DNA from: Tabrizicola caldifontis
GTDB taxonomy: Bacteria; Pseudomonadota; Alphaproteobacteria; Rhodobacterales; Rhodobacteraceae
Direction: 5' to 3'
Length of the DNA: 64,000 nt
Assembly: GCF_004762095.1 (NCBI RefSeq)
Contig: NZ_SIJH01000001.1
Location: forward strand, 248,001 to 312,000
Positions 37,915 to 47,762 of this stretch are shown in pieces (positions within the stretch are counted from its first letter, which is position 1; each line of letters starts with the position of its first letter). Below the pieces are notes generated by a model. The model was given only the letters and a program-made list of their open reading frames with translations, was not told the origin of the DNA and ran no database searches. Both the position numbers and the translations under genes were made by a program.

Positions 37915-40055
37915 CCGGCCTTCACCTTCAGACGCCAGGCATGCAGCAGGGGCTCGGTGTAGCCGGAAGGCTGCTCTCGCCCCTTGAACACCAGATCGCA
38001 AGCCGCTTGGAAGGCGGCCCCGTCGAACCCCGGCGCCATGGGGCGATAGGCCGGGTCGCCAGCGTTCTGTCGGTCCACCACGGCGGCCATCTTGCGCATC
38101 GCTTCCATCACCTCCTGGCCCGTCACCACCCCGTGATGCAGCCAGTTGGCAATGTGCTGGGCCGAAATCCGGCAGGTTGCACGATCCTCCATCAGGCCGA
38201 CGTCGTTGATGTCGGGCACCTTGGAACAACCGATCCCCTGGTCGATCCAGCGCACCACATAGCCCAGAATGCCCTGCGCGTTGTTTTCGACCTCACGGCG
38301 AACCTGATCCGGCGTCCACGCCCGGAAGCTGGCCAGGGGAATGTCGAGGATGCCATCGACATGGGCCCGCCGGCCGCCTTTGGCCAGCCGCGCCTGCACC
38401 GCCAGAACATCGACCTTGTGATAGTGCAGCGCGTGCAGCGTCGCCGCCGTGGGCGATGGCACCCAGGCCGTGCTGGCCCCCGCGCGGGGATGGGCGATCT
38501 TCTCGTCCAGCATTGCCGCCATCATGTCGGGCATTGCCCACATGCCCTTGCCGATCTGGGCGCGCCCCGACAGCCCGCATTCCAGCCCGATATCGACGTT
38601 CAGATTTTCGTAGGCGGTGATCCAGGCCTTCCGCTTGATGAAATCCTTCCGGCTGAAGGGCCCGGCCTCCATGCTGGTATGGATCTCGTCCCCCGTCCGG
38701 TCGAGGAAGCCCGTGTTGATGAAGGCGACCCGTGCCTTCGCTGCCCGGATGCATTCCTTGAGGTTGACCGAGGTCCGCCGCTCCTCGTCCATGATCCCGA
38801 GCTTCACCGTGTTGCGGGGCAGGCCGAGGATGTCCTCGACCCGCGCCATCACCGCGTCGGCGAAGGCCACTTCCTCGGGGCCGTGCATCTTGGGCTTCAC
38901 CACATAGACCGACCCCGTGACCGAATTGCGCATCCCTTCGGCCTTCTGCAGATCGTGCATCGCGATCGCTACCGTAACCATCGCGTCCAGAAGCCCCTCG
39001 GGCACTTCTGACCCGTCGGGCAAGAGGATCGCCGGGTTGGTCATCAGGTGGCCCACGTTCCTTACCCACATCAGCGCCCGCCCCTTCAGCGTGAAGGGGC
39101 TGCCATTGGGGTCCAGATATTCGCGGTCAGGGTGCAATCGGCGCTCGACCCTGCGGCCCGCCTTTTCGAAGGTTTCGGACAGGGTGCCGCGCATCAGCCC
39201 CAGCCAGTTGCGATAGGCCACCACCTTGTCCTCGGCATCGACGCAGGCGACGGAATCCTCGCAGTCCATGATCGCGGTCAGCGCGCTTTCCAGCTGGACA
39301 TCGGCCAGAAGCGCCTGGTCGCGGCTGCCGATGGGATGAGCACGGTCGAACACCAGTTCGACATGCAGCCCGTGGTTGCGCAGAAGGACGGCATCAGGCG
39401 CCTTCGGATTGCCGCGGTAGCCGGCGAATTTTTCGGGGCTGACCAGCGGCAGGTCATCCACCAGAAGCTGGCCGTCCTTCACGAAATAGCGGCGCACATC
39501 CGCGTGGCTTGCCCCGGCGATCGGGAAGGCCTCGTCAAGGAACACCCGCGCCCGCGCCACGACCCGGGCGCCGCGGCCGCGGTCATACCCCCCGGTGGGC
39601 GGCGGGCTGCCCATCGCGTCGGTGCCGTAAAGGCAGTCATACAGGCTGCCCCAGCGCGCGTTGGCCGCGTTCAGGGCATAGCGGGCATTGGTGATCGGCA
39701 CCACCAGCTGCGGGCCGGGGATCCGTGCGATCTCGGGATCGACGTTCGTCGTTTCGATGGTGAAATCGGGGCCTTCCGGCAAGAGATAGCCGATTTCGGA
39801 CAGAAAGGCCTTGTAGGCGGCATGGTCATGCGGCTGGCCACGACGCGCCACGTGCCAGGCGTCGATGAGTGCCTGCAGCTCGTCGCGCTTGGCCAGCAGA
39901 GCACGGTTGCGCGGAGCGAAATCGCGCAACAGTTCCGCGAATCCTTCCCAGAAGACCGATGGGGCAATTCCGGTGCCGGGCAGAGCCTCGTCCGTGATGA
40001 AACGGTCAAGCGTCGCATCGACCTGAAGCCCGAAGCGTTCCCTGCGGTCTGGCAT
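37857..40055 (-). CDS. glcB: Malate synthase G
   Basis: 732 aa, the length of the G isoform. Condenses glyoxylate with acetyl-CoA to malate, needed for growth on acetate, glycolate or other C2 sources. Typical segments: [30 protein letters not shown] (in shorter blocks) near 115-150, the [16 protein letters not shown] block near 155, [15 protein letters not shown] near 270 with the metal site, and GTRAT-like [18 protein letters not shown] near 645. Isocitrate lyase is not nearby, consistent with a glycolate-type or dispersed glyoxylate route. A hairpin that covers its ribosome site lies just upstream. Confidence 0.95.
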   Translation of the reverse strand: MPDRRERFGLQVDATLDRFITDEALPGTGIAPSVFWEGFAELLRDFAPRNRALLAKRDELQALIDAWHVARRGQPHDHAAYKAFLSEIGYLLPEGPDFTIETTNVDPEIARIPGPQLVVPITNARYALNAANARWGSLYDCLYGTDAMGSPPPTGGYDRGRGARVVARARVFLDEAFPIAGASHADVRRYFVKDGQLLVDDLPLVSPEKFAGYRGNPKAPDAVLLRNHGLHVELVFDRAHPIGSRDQALLADVQLESALTAIMDCEDSVACVDAEDKVVAYRNWLGLMRGTLSETFEKAGRRVERRLHPDREYLDPNGSPFTLKGRALMWVRNVGHLMTNPAILLPDGSEVPEGLLDAMVTVAIAMHDLQKAEGMRNSVTGSVYVVKPKMHGPEEVAFADAVMARVEDILGLPRNTVKLGIMDEERRTSVNLKECIRAAKARVAFINTGFLDRTGDEIHTSMEAGPFSRKDFIKRKAWITAYENLNVDIGLECGLSGRAQIGKGMWAMPDMMAAMLDEKIAHPRAGASTAWVPSPTAATLHALHYHKVDVLAVQARLAKGGRRAHVDGILDIPLASFRAWTPDQVRREVENNAQGILGYVVRWIDQGIGCSKVPDINDVGLMEDRATCRISAQHIANWLHHGVVTGQEVMEAMRKMAAVVDRQNAGDPAYRPMAPGFDGAAFQAACDLVFKGREQPSGYTEPLLHAWRLKVKAGQGRGSFAAALPARHLSEQ

Positions 40056-40056
40056 C

Positions 40057-40087
40057 CACTATCCTCCGATGATCGCGGGAAGGATAG
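40057..40087 (-). promoter_or_regulatory. Hairpin that can sequester the glcB ribosome binding site
   Basis: On the glcB mRNA, CTATCCTTC (40079-40087) can pair over nine positions, one a G-U, with GGAGGATAG (40059-40067), leaving an eleven-base loop. The second arm contains the Shine-Dalgarno GGAGG, three bases from the end of which TGG and the ATG follow. When paired it would block glcB translation. Seen in the sequence; any regulatory meaning is inference. Confidence 0.5.
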
Positions 40088-40276
40088 GACAAGGCCGGCC
40101 GCAACGGCAAGGAACGGCGAGATGCCGACTTTCCACATTCGGGGGAAGAAGTTTCGGGCAATGCAGAAAAGACTGACGGCTTGACAGATTGCCGGATCGA
40201 ATGCCCGCCAAAGCCGGCGCCGCATGGCCGGCCGCGTTCCACAGCGTGCCCCGCCCCTCAAGCCGTTGTGGGCAGG

Positions 40277-40528
40277 CTAGCCGATATCCAGCGAAATCGC
40301 ATGGATGCGACTGTTCAGGTCGCCCAGTGCCCTCTGAACCGCACGATGCCGGTTGACCCGGCTCATCGCCGCCAGGGCAGGCGCACGGATCACGATGCGG
40401 AAGTGGCTTTCGCCCGAACCGTCGTCGCCGGCATGGCCCGCGTGACGATGGCTTTCGTTCACGATTTCCAGCACCGAGGGGCTGAAGGCCGCCATCAGCC
40501 GCCTTTCGATCTCGTCCTTCACCGCCAT
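40277..40528 (-). CDS. BolA family protein
   Basis: 83 aa from ATG 40528, which has GGGGGG ten bases ahead. BolA-like proteins bind [2Fe-2S] clusters with monothiol glutaredoxins and affect morphology and iron handling. Seen here: N-terminal EIERRLMAAFSPSVLEIVNESHRHAGH, with SHFRIVIRAP and an HRAVQRALGDL helix. The HxGH region and the terminal His suit the BolA1 group. It faces the J-domain gene (start 40604) across 75 bases; this bolA/dnaJ-like pair next to cobS is a familiar Rhodobacteraceae order. Confidence 0.9.
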   Translation of the reverse strand: MAVKDEIERRLMAAFSPSVLEIVNESHRHAGHAGDDGSGESHFRIVIRAPALAAMSRVNRHRAVQRALGDLNSRIHAISLDIG

Positions 40529-40603
40529 GTCAGCGTCACCCCCCTTCAATCCGCCGGTAAAATCCCTAAACTCGTGGCCCCGAGTCGGAAAGGCCCCCTT
40601 CGC

Positions 40604-41236
40604 ATGACCAACCGCCCGCCCTTCGATTTCGATATCCGCGTCTCGGCGGACAAGAAGCGCAAGAAGGCGGGCCGTCGCGGCATGTCTGGTGCCTTCGACA
40701 CGGTCGACCGTCCCTGCGATTATCCGGGCTGCAAGGAGAAGGGTGCATACAGGGCCCCCAAGTCACCCGAGCTGCTGGACGAATATTTCTGGTTCTGCAA
40801 GGACCACATCCGCGAATACAATCTGAAATGGAACTTCTTCCAGGGAACCACGGACGAGGAATTCCAGAAGTTCCTTGACAAGAACCGCGTCTGGGAGCGG
40901 GAGACCAAGCCCTTCAGCCGTCTTGGCGACGGCAATGCCTGGGCGCGGCTGGGGGTGGACGACCCCATGGCGCTTCTGGGCGAGAAGGCGACACAGAACC
41001 CCGGTCGGGTCGCGCCGACAGCAACGCGCAAGCTGCCACCGACGGAACGGAAGGCAATCGAGATCCTCGATGCGCGCGACACGATGACGAAGACCGAAAT
41101 CCGCAAGGTGTACAAGGGGTTGATCAAGATCCTGCACCCCGACATGAATGGCGGCGACCGCAGCCACGAGGAACAGTTGCAGGAAGTCGTCTGGGCATGG
41201 GAACAGCTTAAGGACAGCCGGTATTTCCGGGATTGA
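40604..41236 (+). CDS. J-domain (DnaJ-like) protein with C-terminal J domain
   Basis: 210 aa. The J domain is at the C-terminus (about 145-210), with the invariant HPD in KILHPDMNGGD; it should stimulate a DnaK-type ATPase. The N-terminal part has CDYPGCKEKGAYRAPKSPE then FCKDHIREYN, a cysteine/histidine set able to bind one zinc, and no G/F linker. This is not canonical DnaJ. ATG at 40604; the open frame upstream is antisense to bolA. It is followed by cobS, about 100 bases on. Confidence 0.85.
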   Translation: MTNRPPFDFDIRVSADKKRKKAGRRGMSGAFDTVDRPCDYPGCKEKGAYRAPKSPELLDEYFWFCKDHIREYNLKWNFFQGTTDEEFQKFLDKNRVWERETKPFSRLGDGNAWARLGVDDPMALLGEKATQNPGRVAPTATRKLPPTERKAIEILDARDTMTKTEIRKVYKGLIKILHPDMNGGDRSHEEQLQEVVWAWEQLKDSRYFRD

Positions 41237-41338
41237 CGTCGGGCGGCTCCTGCCTTCCCCTTGAACCCCCTCGCGATATGTTCCAAGGATGACGGGCCAC
41301 GCGCAATGGGGCGCGGGCGGCTACCAGGGACGCAGGCG

Positions 41339-42313
41339 ATGCTGGATCAGGCGATGAAACCGACCGAGGAGATTTCGGTCCGCGAGATGTTCGGGATCGA
41401 CACCGACATGCGCGTCAAGGGATTTGCCGAGCGAACCGACCGCGTGCCCGAAATCGACCCGACCTACAAGTTCCATCCCGATACCACGCTCGCGATCCTT
41501 GCGGGCTTTGCCTATAACCGCCGGGTGATGATCCAGGGCTATCACGGCACCGGGAAATCGACCCACATCGAGCAGGTGGCCGCGCGGCTGAACTGGCCCT
41601 GTGTGCGGGTGAACCTCGACAGCCACATCAGCCGGATCGACCTGATCGGCAAGGATGCGATCAAGCTGCGCGACGGCAAGCAGGTGACCGAGTTCCACGA
41701 GGGGATCCTGCCCTGGGCGCTGCGTAACCCGGTGGCCATCGTCTTCGACGAATACGACGCGGGGCGCGCGGACGTGATGTTCGTCATTCAGCGCGTGCTG
41801 GAACATGACGGTAAGCTCACGCTTCTGGACCAGAACGAGATCATCACGCCGAACCCCTATTTCCGTCTGTTCGCGACCGCGAACACCGTGGGGCTTGGCG
41901 ACACGACCGGGCTTTACCACGGCGTCCAACAGATCAACCAGGCGCAGATGGACAGATGGTCACTGGTCGCAACACTGAACTATCTGTCTCACGACGCAGA
42001 GGCTGCGATCATCCTGGCCAAGAACCCGCATTACAACACCGAAAAGGGCCGCAAGACGATCAGCCAGATGGTGACGGTCGCGGACCTGACGCGGACGGCC
42101 TTTATGAACGGCGACCTGTCCACGGTGATGAGCCCCCGGACGGTGCTGAACTGGGCGCAGAACGCCGAGATCTTCCGCAACGTGGGCTATGCCTTCCGCC
42201 TGACCTTCCTGAACAAGTGCGACGAGCTGGAACGGCAGACGGTGGCCGAGTTCTACCAGCGCTGCTTCAACGAGGAACTGCCGGAAAGCGCCGCCAGCAT
42301 GGCGATGCGGTAA
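41339..42313 (+). CDS. cobS: Aerobic cobaltochelatase subunit CobS
   Basis: 324 aa AAA+ ATPase. With CobT and CobN it inserts cobalt into hydrogenobyrinate a,c-diamide in aerobic cobalamin synthesis. Walker [10 protein letters not shown] near residue 68 and Walker [10 protein letters not shown] near 135 are clear, with the segments [21 protein letters not shown] and [18 protein letters not shown]-like ([14 protein letters not shown]) typical of CobS. The ATG at 41339 gives the known N-terminus (KISVRE-like [11 protein letters not shown]). A hairpin follows its stop and then an opposed FMN reductase. Confidence 0.97.
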   Translation: MLDQAMKPTEEISVREMFGIDTDMRVKGFAERTDRVPEIDPTYKFHPDTTLAILAGFAYNRRVMIQGYHGTGKSTHIEQVAARLNWPCVRVNLDSHISRIDLIGKDAIKLRDGKQVTEFHEGILPWALRNPVAIVFDEYDAGRADVMFVIQRVLEHDGKLTLLDQNEIITPNPYFRLFATANTVGLGDTTGLYHGVQQINQAQMDRWSLVATLNYLSHDAEAAIILAKNPHYNTEKGRKTISQMVTVADLTRTAFMNGDLSTVMSPRTVLNWAQNAEIFRNVGYAFRLTFLNKCDELERQTVAEFYQRCFNEELPESAASMAMR

Positions 42314-42329
42314 CACCCCGAATGGAAGC

Positions 42330-42352
42330 GGCCAGAGCCGGAGGCTCTGGCC
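42330..42352. terminator. Hairpin between cobS and the opposed FMN reductase gene
   Basis: A perfect ten-base-pair stem GGCCAGAGCC/GGCTCTGGCC with a three-base loop, between convergent stop codons. No T tract. The same GGCTCTG core occurs in the hairpin after gltA and in a shorter palindrome before cobT (43113-43127). Confidence 0.55.
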
Positions 42353-42378
42353 GTGCGGAGTCCCGTTTCGGGATGGGA

Positions 42379-42984
42379 TCAGGCCGCCTTGGCGGGTTCT
42401 GCCCTTGCGGCCATCGTGGCGCGCGCCCACCAGACCACATCATCCAGCATCGCCTTGGCGGCCGGGGCGATCGTGGCCTCGATGTCGGCCAGGTTGCCCG
42501 AACCGCCGAAGCCCGAATGCACCTTGAAGAAGTCGCTGCCACCGATGCGGACGTTGTTGCGGGTGGGAACCATCTGCAACTCCACCCCGATGTTCTGCAG
42601 GTGGCCCAGCGCGTTCGCCGCGCCCATCGAACCATAGCCGATCGCGCCGAAGGGCTTGCGCGCCCATTCCACATAGGCCTGATCGAGCGCGTTCTTCAGC
42701 GCCCCGGTGATCGAGCGGTTGTATTCGGCGACGACGAAGATGTAGCCGTCGAACTCGCCGATCTTCTTCTGCCATTTCTGTGCAACAGGGTTCTGGCTGG
42801 GTGCCCATGCGTTCGAGGCGACCTCGTCGAAGAAGGGCAGCGGATAGTCGCGCAGATCGACGACTTCGACCTCCATGTCGCCGCGCGCCTCGGCCTGGGC
42901 CTTGATCCAGGCGGTGGGCACATCGGCGAAACGGGTCGGGCGGGTGGACGAGACGATGATCGCGATCTTGGGCTTGTTGGCCAT
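42379..42984 (-). CDS. NAD(P)H-dependent FMN reductase (flavodoxin-like)
   Basis: 201 aa flavodoxin-like protein of the NADPH-dependent FMN reductase family. IIVSSTRPTRFADVPTAWI at the N-terminus binds FMN phosphate, PFFDEVASNAW and the block AEYNRSITGALKNALDQAY near 100 and AIGYGSMGAANALGHLQNI near 128 are family hallmarks. It supplies reduced flavin or reduces quinones. It lies between cobS and cobT on the opposite strand; cobalt(II) to cobalt(I) corrinoid reduction needs flavin chemistry, so a link with cobalamin synthesis is possible but unproved. Confidence 0.87.
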   Translation of the reverse strand: MANKPKIAIIVSSTRPTRFADVPTAWIKAQAEARGDMEVEVVDLRDYPLPFFDEVASNAWAPSQNPVAQKWQKKIGEFDGYIFVVAEYNRSITGALKNALDQAYVEWARKPFGAIGYGSMGAANALGHLQNIGVELQMVPTRNNVRIGGSDFFKVHSGFGGSGNLADIEATIAPAAKAMLDDVVWWARATMAARAEPAKAA

Positions 42985-43152
42985 TGCTCAGCTTCCTTGC
43001 AAGGTTGAATGCGGTACCTCGTTATCTGGCGACCGGACCAGCCATGCCAACTCCGCAGCGCCGCGCCGCTTTTGTGCAAGGGCGCACGATGACGGCGCCA
43101 GGGGGCGAACTGGGCTCTGGCAGAGCCGCGCGGGACGCACTAGTCTGCGCCC

Positions 43153-45024
43153 ATGACCAACCGCAGCGACAACCCCGCCGATCCGTTCAAGAAGGCCCTG
43201 GCCGAAGCCACCCGCACCATGGCGGATGACCCGGAGATGACGGTCACCTATTCGGTCGACCCGTCCGGCATGAATGCCGAAGGCGTGCGCCTGCCGCAGG
43301 TCAGCCGCCGGATGACCCGGGAAGAGGTGCTGCTGGCGCGGGGCACGGCAGATTCGTTCGCGCTGCGGCGGAAGTATCACGACGATGCGGTGGCAGCCCG
43401 CTACGCGCCGGTCGGCCCCATGGCGCGCGACATCTTCGAGGCGATGGAGAACGCCCGCTGCGAGGCCGTGGGGGCCCGCGACATGCCGGGAACCGCCGGC
43501 AACATCGACGCCAAGATCCAGCATGAGGCCGACCGCAAGGGCTATGGCCAGGTGACGCAGGCCAGCGAAGTACCGCTGCCGGTGGCCGCAGGCTATCTGG
43601 TGCGGCAGATGGCAACGGGGCGGGCCTTGCCGAAATCGGCCGAGCATGCCGCCGATCTGTGGCGCGGCTTCGTCGAGGAACAGGCGGGCGAGACGCTGGC
43701 CAACCTTGACGATGTGCTTGGCGATCAGGCGGCCTTCGCAAGACTTGCGCGGAAGGTGATCGCCGACCTCGGCTATGGCGACCAGTTGGGCGACGACCCG
43801 GACGCGCCGGAAGAAGAGGCCGGTGACGATCAGGCGGAAGAGGATCAGAACGCCCCCGACACCGCAGGCGAGGAACAGGAAGAGTCGGAGGAGGCCGAGG
43901 CCTCGCCGGAACGGAGCCAGGAGGAACAGCAGGACCAATCCCAGGCGCAGGTCACGATGGAGGACAGCGCCGACATGGAACAGGGCGACGAGGCGGAACT
44001 GCCAGAGGGCGAGGCGCCGCTGGAGCCCCCTCCCCCCGCCCCTCATTCGGATGCCGACCCGAACTATACCGTGTTTACCACGGATTTCGATGAGGAAATC
44101 CGTGCAGAAGAGCTGGCGGAGCCCGCAGAACTGGAACGTCTGCGCGCCTATCTGGACCAGCAACTGGAACCCCTGAAGGGCGCGGTCAGCCGTCTGGCCA
44201 ACAAGTTGCAGCGTCGGCTTCAGGCCCAGCAGAGCCGCAGCTGGGAGTTCGACAAGGAGGAAGGCATCCTCGACGCAGGACGCCTTGCGCGTGTGGTGGC
44301 GAACCCGACCACACCCCTGTCATTCAAATGGGAAAAGGACACCGAATTCCGCGATACGGTGGTGACGCTGCTGCTGGACAACTCTGGCTCAATGCGCGGA
44401 CGCCCGATCTCGATCGCCGCGATCTGCGCCGACGTGCTGGCGCGGACATTGGAACGCTGCGACGTGAAGGTGGAAATCCTGGGCTTCACGACCCGCGCCT
44501 GGAAGGGCGGGCAAAGCCGCGAACGCTGGCTGGCGCAGGGGCGCCCGCAGATGCCGGGGCGCCTGAACGACCTGCGCCACATCATCTACAAGTCGGCCGA
44601 TGCCCCCTTGCGGCGGGTGCGGCCCAATCTCGGCCTGATGATGAAGGAAGGGTTGCTGAAAGAGAACATCGACGGCGAGGCGCTGGAATGGGCGCACCGC
44701 CGAATGCTGATGCGGCCCGAGGCGCGCAAGATCCTCATGGTCATTTCTGACGGGGCGCCGGTTGACGATTCGACCCTTTCGGTCAACCCTGCGAACTATC
44801 TGGAAAAGCACCTGCGCGACGTGATCGCCATGGTGGAACGCCGCCGTGCGGTGGAACTTATCGCCATCGGCATCGGCCATGACGTGACCCGCTATTATCA
44901 GCGCGCGGTCACGATCACCGATGTCGAACAGCTCGCTGGCGCAATGACGGAACAGCTTGCCTCGCTGTTCGAGGTCGATCCGAAAAAGCGCGCCCGGGCG
45001 CTGGGGCTGCGGCGGGCCGGATAG
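43153..45024 (+). CDS. cobT: Aerobic cobaltochelatase subunit CobT
   Basis: 623 aa. The partner of CobS in the cobaltochelatase complex. N-terminal CobT domain (1-210), a very acidic central stretch (about 215-305, rich in Glu/Asp/Gln), and a C-terminal von Willebrand A domain (about 400-600) with the MIDAS motif [14 protein letters not shown] near 410. Layout and length match CobT of Pseudomonas denitrificans and Rhodobacter. Start ATG 43153 follows a GGCTCTG palindrome at 43113-43127. It shows that this lineage makes vitamin B12 by the aerobic route. Confidence 0.97.
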   Translation: MTNRSDNPADPFKKALAEATRTMADDPEMTVTYSVDPSGMNAEGVRLPQVSRRMTREEVLLARGTADSFALRRKYHDDAVAARYAPVGPMARDIFEAMENARCEAVGARDMPGTAGNIDAKIQHEADRKGYGQVTQASEVPLPVAAGYLVRQMATGRALPKSAEHAADLWRGFVEEQAGETLANLDDVLGDQAAFARLARKVIADLGYGDQLGDDPDAPEEEAGDDQAEEDQNAPDTAGEEQEESEEAEASPERSQEEQQDQSQAQVTMEDSADMEQGDEAELPEGEAPLEPPPPAPHSDADPNYTVFTTDFDEEIRAEELAEPAELERLRAYLDQQLEPLKGAVSRLANKLQRRLQAQQSRSWEFDKEEGILDAGRLARVVANPTTPLSFKWEKDTEFRDTVVTLLLDNSGSMRGRPISIAAICADVLARTLERCDVKVEILGFTTRAWKGGQSRERWLAQGRPQMPGRLNDLRHIIYKSADAPLRRVRPNLGLMMKEGLLKENIDGEALEWAHRRMLMRPEARKILMVISDGAPVDDSTLSVNPANYLEKHLRDVIAMVERRRAVELIAIGIGHDVTRYYQRAVTITDVEQLAGAMTEQLASLFEVDPKKRARALGLRRAG

Positions 45025-45095
45025 GGCGCGGCCTGCCGCAGCCGGGGGTCAGGCCAGGGCCTGGGCACCAGGATGTTGGCGAAGGGAAAAGGGTC

Positions 45096-46895
45096 ATGTT
45101 TCAAAGCTTTGAAAGCCATTCTTCGCCTGATCAGGGCCCACCTCGTCTGGCCTTGTTGCGGGCAAGGCTGGCAGAGATGGGGCTTCAGGGCTTCATCGTG
45201 CCGCGCGCGGATGCGCATCAGGGCGAGTATGTCGCACCAAGGGACGAACGGCTTCAATGGCTGACCGGCTTCACCGGGTCGGCCGGGTTCTGCATCGTGC
45301 TGCCCGACCGGGCCGGCCTTTTCATCGACGGACGCTATCGCACCCAGGTCAAGGCTCAGGTGGACCTTGCGGCCTTCACGCCGGTACACTGGCCAGAAGT
45401 TCAGCCCGGAGACTGGATCAGGAACAACCTGACCGCGGGCCTGGTTGGGTTCGACCCTTGGCTACACACGGCTGATGAGGTCGAAAAGCTTGAGAAGGCA
45501 CTGAAGGATTCCGGTGCAGGAATTTGCCCTACAAGGACGAATCCGGTTGACCAGATCTGGCTGGACCAGCCTGCGGCGCCTTTGGGCAGGGTCTTTGTCC
45601 AGCCGGAGGCACTGGCCGGAGAAAGCCACGGCGTCAAGCGCCGGCGCCTGGCCGAGGCGCTGCGGCAAGCTGGGCAGCGCACGGCAGTGCTGACGCTGCC
45701 GGATTCGATCTGCTGGCTGCTGAACATCCGGGGGGCGGATGTGCCAAGGAATCCTGTCGTACACGGCTTTCTCCTGTTGCATGACGACGCTCGGGCAGAG
45801 CTGTTCTCGACCCCCGCGAAATTCGACGCTGCCGTGCGGGCGCATCTGGGGCCAGAGGTGACGCTGCATCCGCCGGAAGACTTCTCGTTCGCGCTGCGCG
45901 GGATGACCGGTCCGGTTCGGGTGGACAAGGGTTCGGCACCGCTTGCGGTGGCGAACATCCTGCGGGAAGCGGGGGTCGAGGTGCAGTGGGGCGATGACCC
46001 CTGCAGGCTGCCGAAGGCGCGAAAGAACGCTGCCGAAATCGCCGCAACACGCGAGGCGCACCTGCGCGACGGCGCAGCAATGGTCGAATTCCTGTTCTGG
46101 CTGGACCGCGAGGCGCCGAAGGGAGGGCTGACGGAAATCGACGTGGTACAGGCCCTTGAAGGGTTCCGCCGCGCCACCAATGCCCTGCACGACATCAGCT
46201 TCGACACCATCTGCGGCGCGGGGCCGAACGGGGCGATCATCCATTACAGGGTGACCGAGCAGACCAACCGCCCCGTCAGGGCGGGCGAGCTTCTGCTGGT
46301 CGATTCGGGCGGGCAGTATGCGGATGGCACGACCGACATTACCCGCACCATCGCCATCGGCGACCCCGGCTACGAGGCGCGGGAATGTTATACGCGTGTC
46401 CTTCAGGGCCTTGTTGCGATCAGCCGTCTACGCTTTCCGAAGGGACTTGCCGGGCGCGACATCGACGCGCTCGCCCGCTACCCCCTTTGGCTGGCGGGCC
46501 AGGATTACGACCATGGCACCGGCCATGGCGTGGGCGCCTTCCTCTCGGTGCACGAAGGACCGCAGCGGATCTCGCGCCTGTCCGAGGTGCCACTGGAGCC
46601 CGGCATGATCCTGTCGAACGAGCCTGGCTATTACCGCGAGGGCGACTTCGGCATCCGGCTGGAAAACCTGATCGTGGTCGAGGAGGCCCCCGCCATGGGC
46701 GACAACCGGCCGCATCTCGGCTTCGAGACCCTGACGTGGGTGCCCTTCGACCGCCGGCTGATCCTGGCCGAACGGCTGGCCCCGGGGGAACGCGACTGGC
46801 TGGATTCCTATCACGCAGGGGTGCTGAAAAGGCTTGGCAGCAGGGTCGGCGCGGATACGCTTGCGTGGCTGAGGCGGGCTTGTGCGCCGATCTGA
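45096..46895 (+). CDS. pepP: Xaa-Pro aminopeptidase (M24 family)
   Basis: 599 aa, the longer cytosolic aminopeptidase P form. It releases the N-terminal residue next to proline. N-terminal creatinase domains (1-310), then the pita-bread catalytic domain (about 315-530). Metal ligands are visible: LLLVDSGGQYADGTTDITRT (two Asp) near 405, HGTGHGVGAFLSVHEGPQRI (His) near 470, LSNEPGYYREG (Glu) near 505 and FGIRLENL (Glu) near 520. A C-terminal domain follows. Located after cobT, 71 bases on. Confidence 0.92.
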   Translation: MFQSFESHSSPDQGPPRLALLRARLAEMGLQGFIVPRADAHQGEYVAPRDERLQWLTGFTGSAGFCIVLPDRAGLFIDGRYRTQVKAQVDLAAFTPVHWPEVQPGDWIRNNLTAGLVGFDPWLHTADEVEKLEKALKDSGAGICPTRTNPVDQIWLDQPAAPLGRVFVQPEALAGESHGVKRRRLAEALRQAGQRTAVLTLPDSICWLLNIRGADVPRNPVVHGFLLLHDDARAELFSTPAKFDAAVRAHLGPEVTLHPPEDFSFALRGMTGPVRVDKGSAPLAVANILREAGVEVQWGDDPCRLPKARKNAAEIAATREAHLRDGAAMVEFLFWLDREAPKGGLTEIDVVQALEGFRRATNALHDISFDTICGAGPNGAIIHYRVTEQTNRPVRAGELLLVDSGGQYADGTTDITRTIAIGDPGYEARECYTRVLQGLVAISRLRFPKGLAGRDIDALARYPLWLAGQDYDHGTGHGVGAFLSVHEGPQRISRLSEVPLEPGMILSNEPGYYREGDFGIRLENLIVVEEAPAMGDNRPHLGFETLTWVPFDRRLILAERLAPGERDWLDSYHAGVLKRLGSRVGADTLAWLRRACAPI

Positions 46896-46906
46896 AAGGG
46901 GGGCCA

Positions 46907-47248
46907 ATGGCCAGCCACATCACCGTATCGCCGATTTTCGGCCCGGTCACTGTCGAGGCGGCCGGGGTCGTCATCGGCACCAGCCACCGTGCACTTGAGC
47001 TGCGCGAAGGCAGCGCCCCACCGGTGATCTATGTGCCCAGGCAGGACATCGACATGGCGCGACTGACCAAGACCCGGCACCGGACGACTTGCCCCTGGAA
47101 AGGTGAGGCCAGCTATTACTCGGTCGTTCTTCCCGCAACCCTGCTGGAGAACGCGGTCTGGTCCTACGAGACCCCACTGCCCGGCATGGCCGCGATCGCA
47201 GGATACCTCGCCTTCTATCCCGACAAGATCACCGTGAGGCGCTGCTAG
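46907..47248 (+). CDS. DUF427 domain-containing protein
   Basis: 113 aa single-domain DUF427 protein. Conserved features: VIYVPRQDIDMARL, TCPWKGEASYYSV near 60, and AGYLAFYPDKITV at the end. The family is often annotated as a NAD-dependent or nucleic-acid-related protein, but no function is established. ATG at 46907 has AAAGGGGGGCCA just ahead, twelve bases after the pepP stop, so it is probably co-transcribed. The end overlaps the convergent sufE gene by 20 bases. Confidence 0.85.
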   Translation: MASHITVSPIFGPVTVEAAGVVIGTSHRALELREGSAPPVIYVPRQDIDMARLTKTRHRTTCPWKGEASYYSVVLPATLLENAVWSYETPLPGMAAIAGYLAFYPDKITVRRC

Positions 47249-47642
47249 CTGTTTCACGAATGCGCTGCACCATGGCGCGCAGTCCGTTCGAACGCTGGCT
47301 CGACAGATGTTCGTTCAACCCCAGCCGGGCCAGTTCGGCCGTGGCATCAACCTTGGCGACTTCCTCGACAGGCAACCCGGCATAAAGCGCATGCAGCACA
47401 GCGATCAGGCCGCGGACGATCATGGCATCGCTATCGCCCTGGAAATCGAAGCGTCCATTCTCGATGATCGGTCGCAGCCAGACCTGACTTGCGCAGCCCT
47501 GAACCTTCAGCGCCGGCACCTTGAAGCTGTCATCCATCGGCGGCATCGCCTTGCCAAGCTCGATGACATGGCGGTAACGGTCCTCCCAGTCATCGAGGAA
47601 CTCGAAGGTCTCGGCAATCTCTTCAAATGCTTCGGTCGCCAT
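47229..47642 (-). CDS. sufE: SufE family cysteine desulfuration protein
   Basis: 137 aa. SufE takes the persulfide from SufS and passes it to the SufBCD scaffold in Fe-S cluster assembly. N-terminal TFEFLDDWEDRYRHVIELG and the acceptor cysteine in VQGCASQVWL near residue 50 are diagnostic. The Suf operon itself is not in this window, so this is a lone SufE, as in several Rhodobacteraceae. ATG at 47642; the upstream codons are non-conserved. Confidence 0.92.
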   Translation of the reverse strand: MATEAFEEIAETFEFLDDWEDRYRHVIELGKAMPPMDDSFKVPALKVQGCASQVWLRPIIENGRFDFQGDSDAMIVRGLIAVLHALYAGLPVEEVAKVDATAELARLGLNEHLSSQRSNGLRAMVQRIRETASSASR

Positions 47643-47762
47643 GGTCCGCTCCGGCTGATGGCAGTCAGGTAAGGCGCGGGTCGGCAAAGGTCCAGCCCAA
47701 GATGCGCTTTTCAAACGCGGTGCCATGGGCTACCCAAGTGGCAACCGATCAGGAAGACTGCC

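Noticed and set aside
41237-41338. Cobalamin riboswitch ahead of cobS
   Set aside because: The gap is too short (about 100 bases) and lacks the B12-box sequence.
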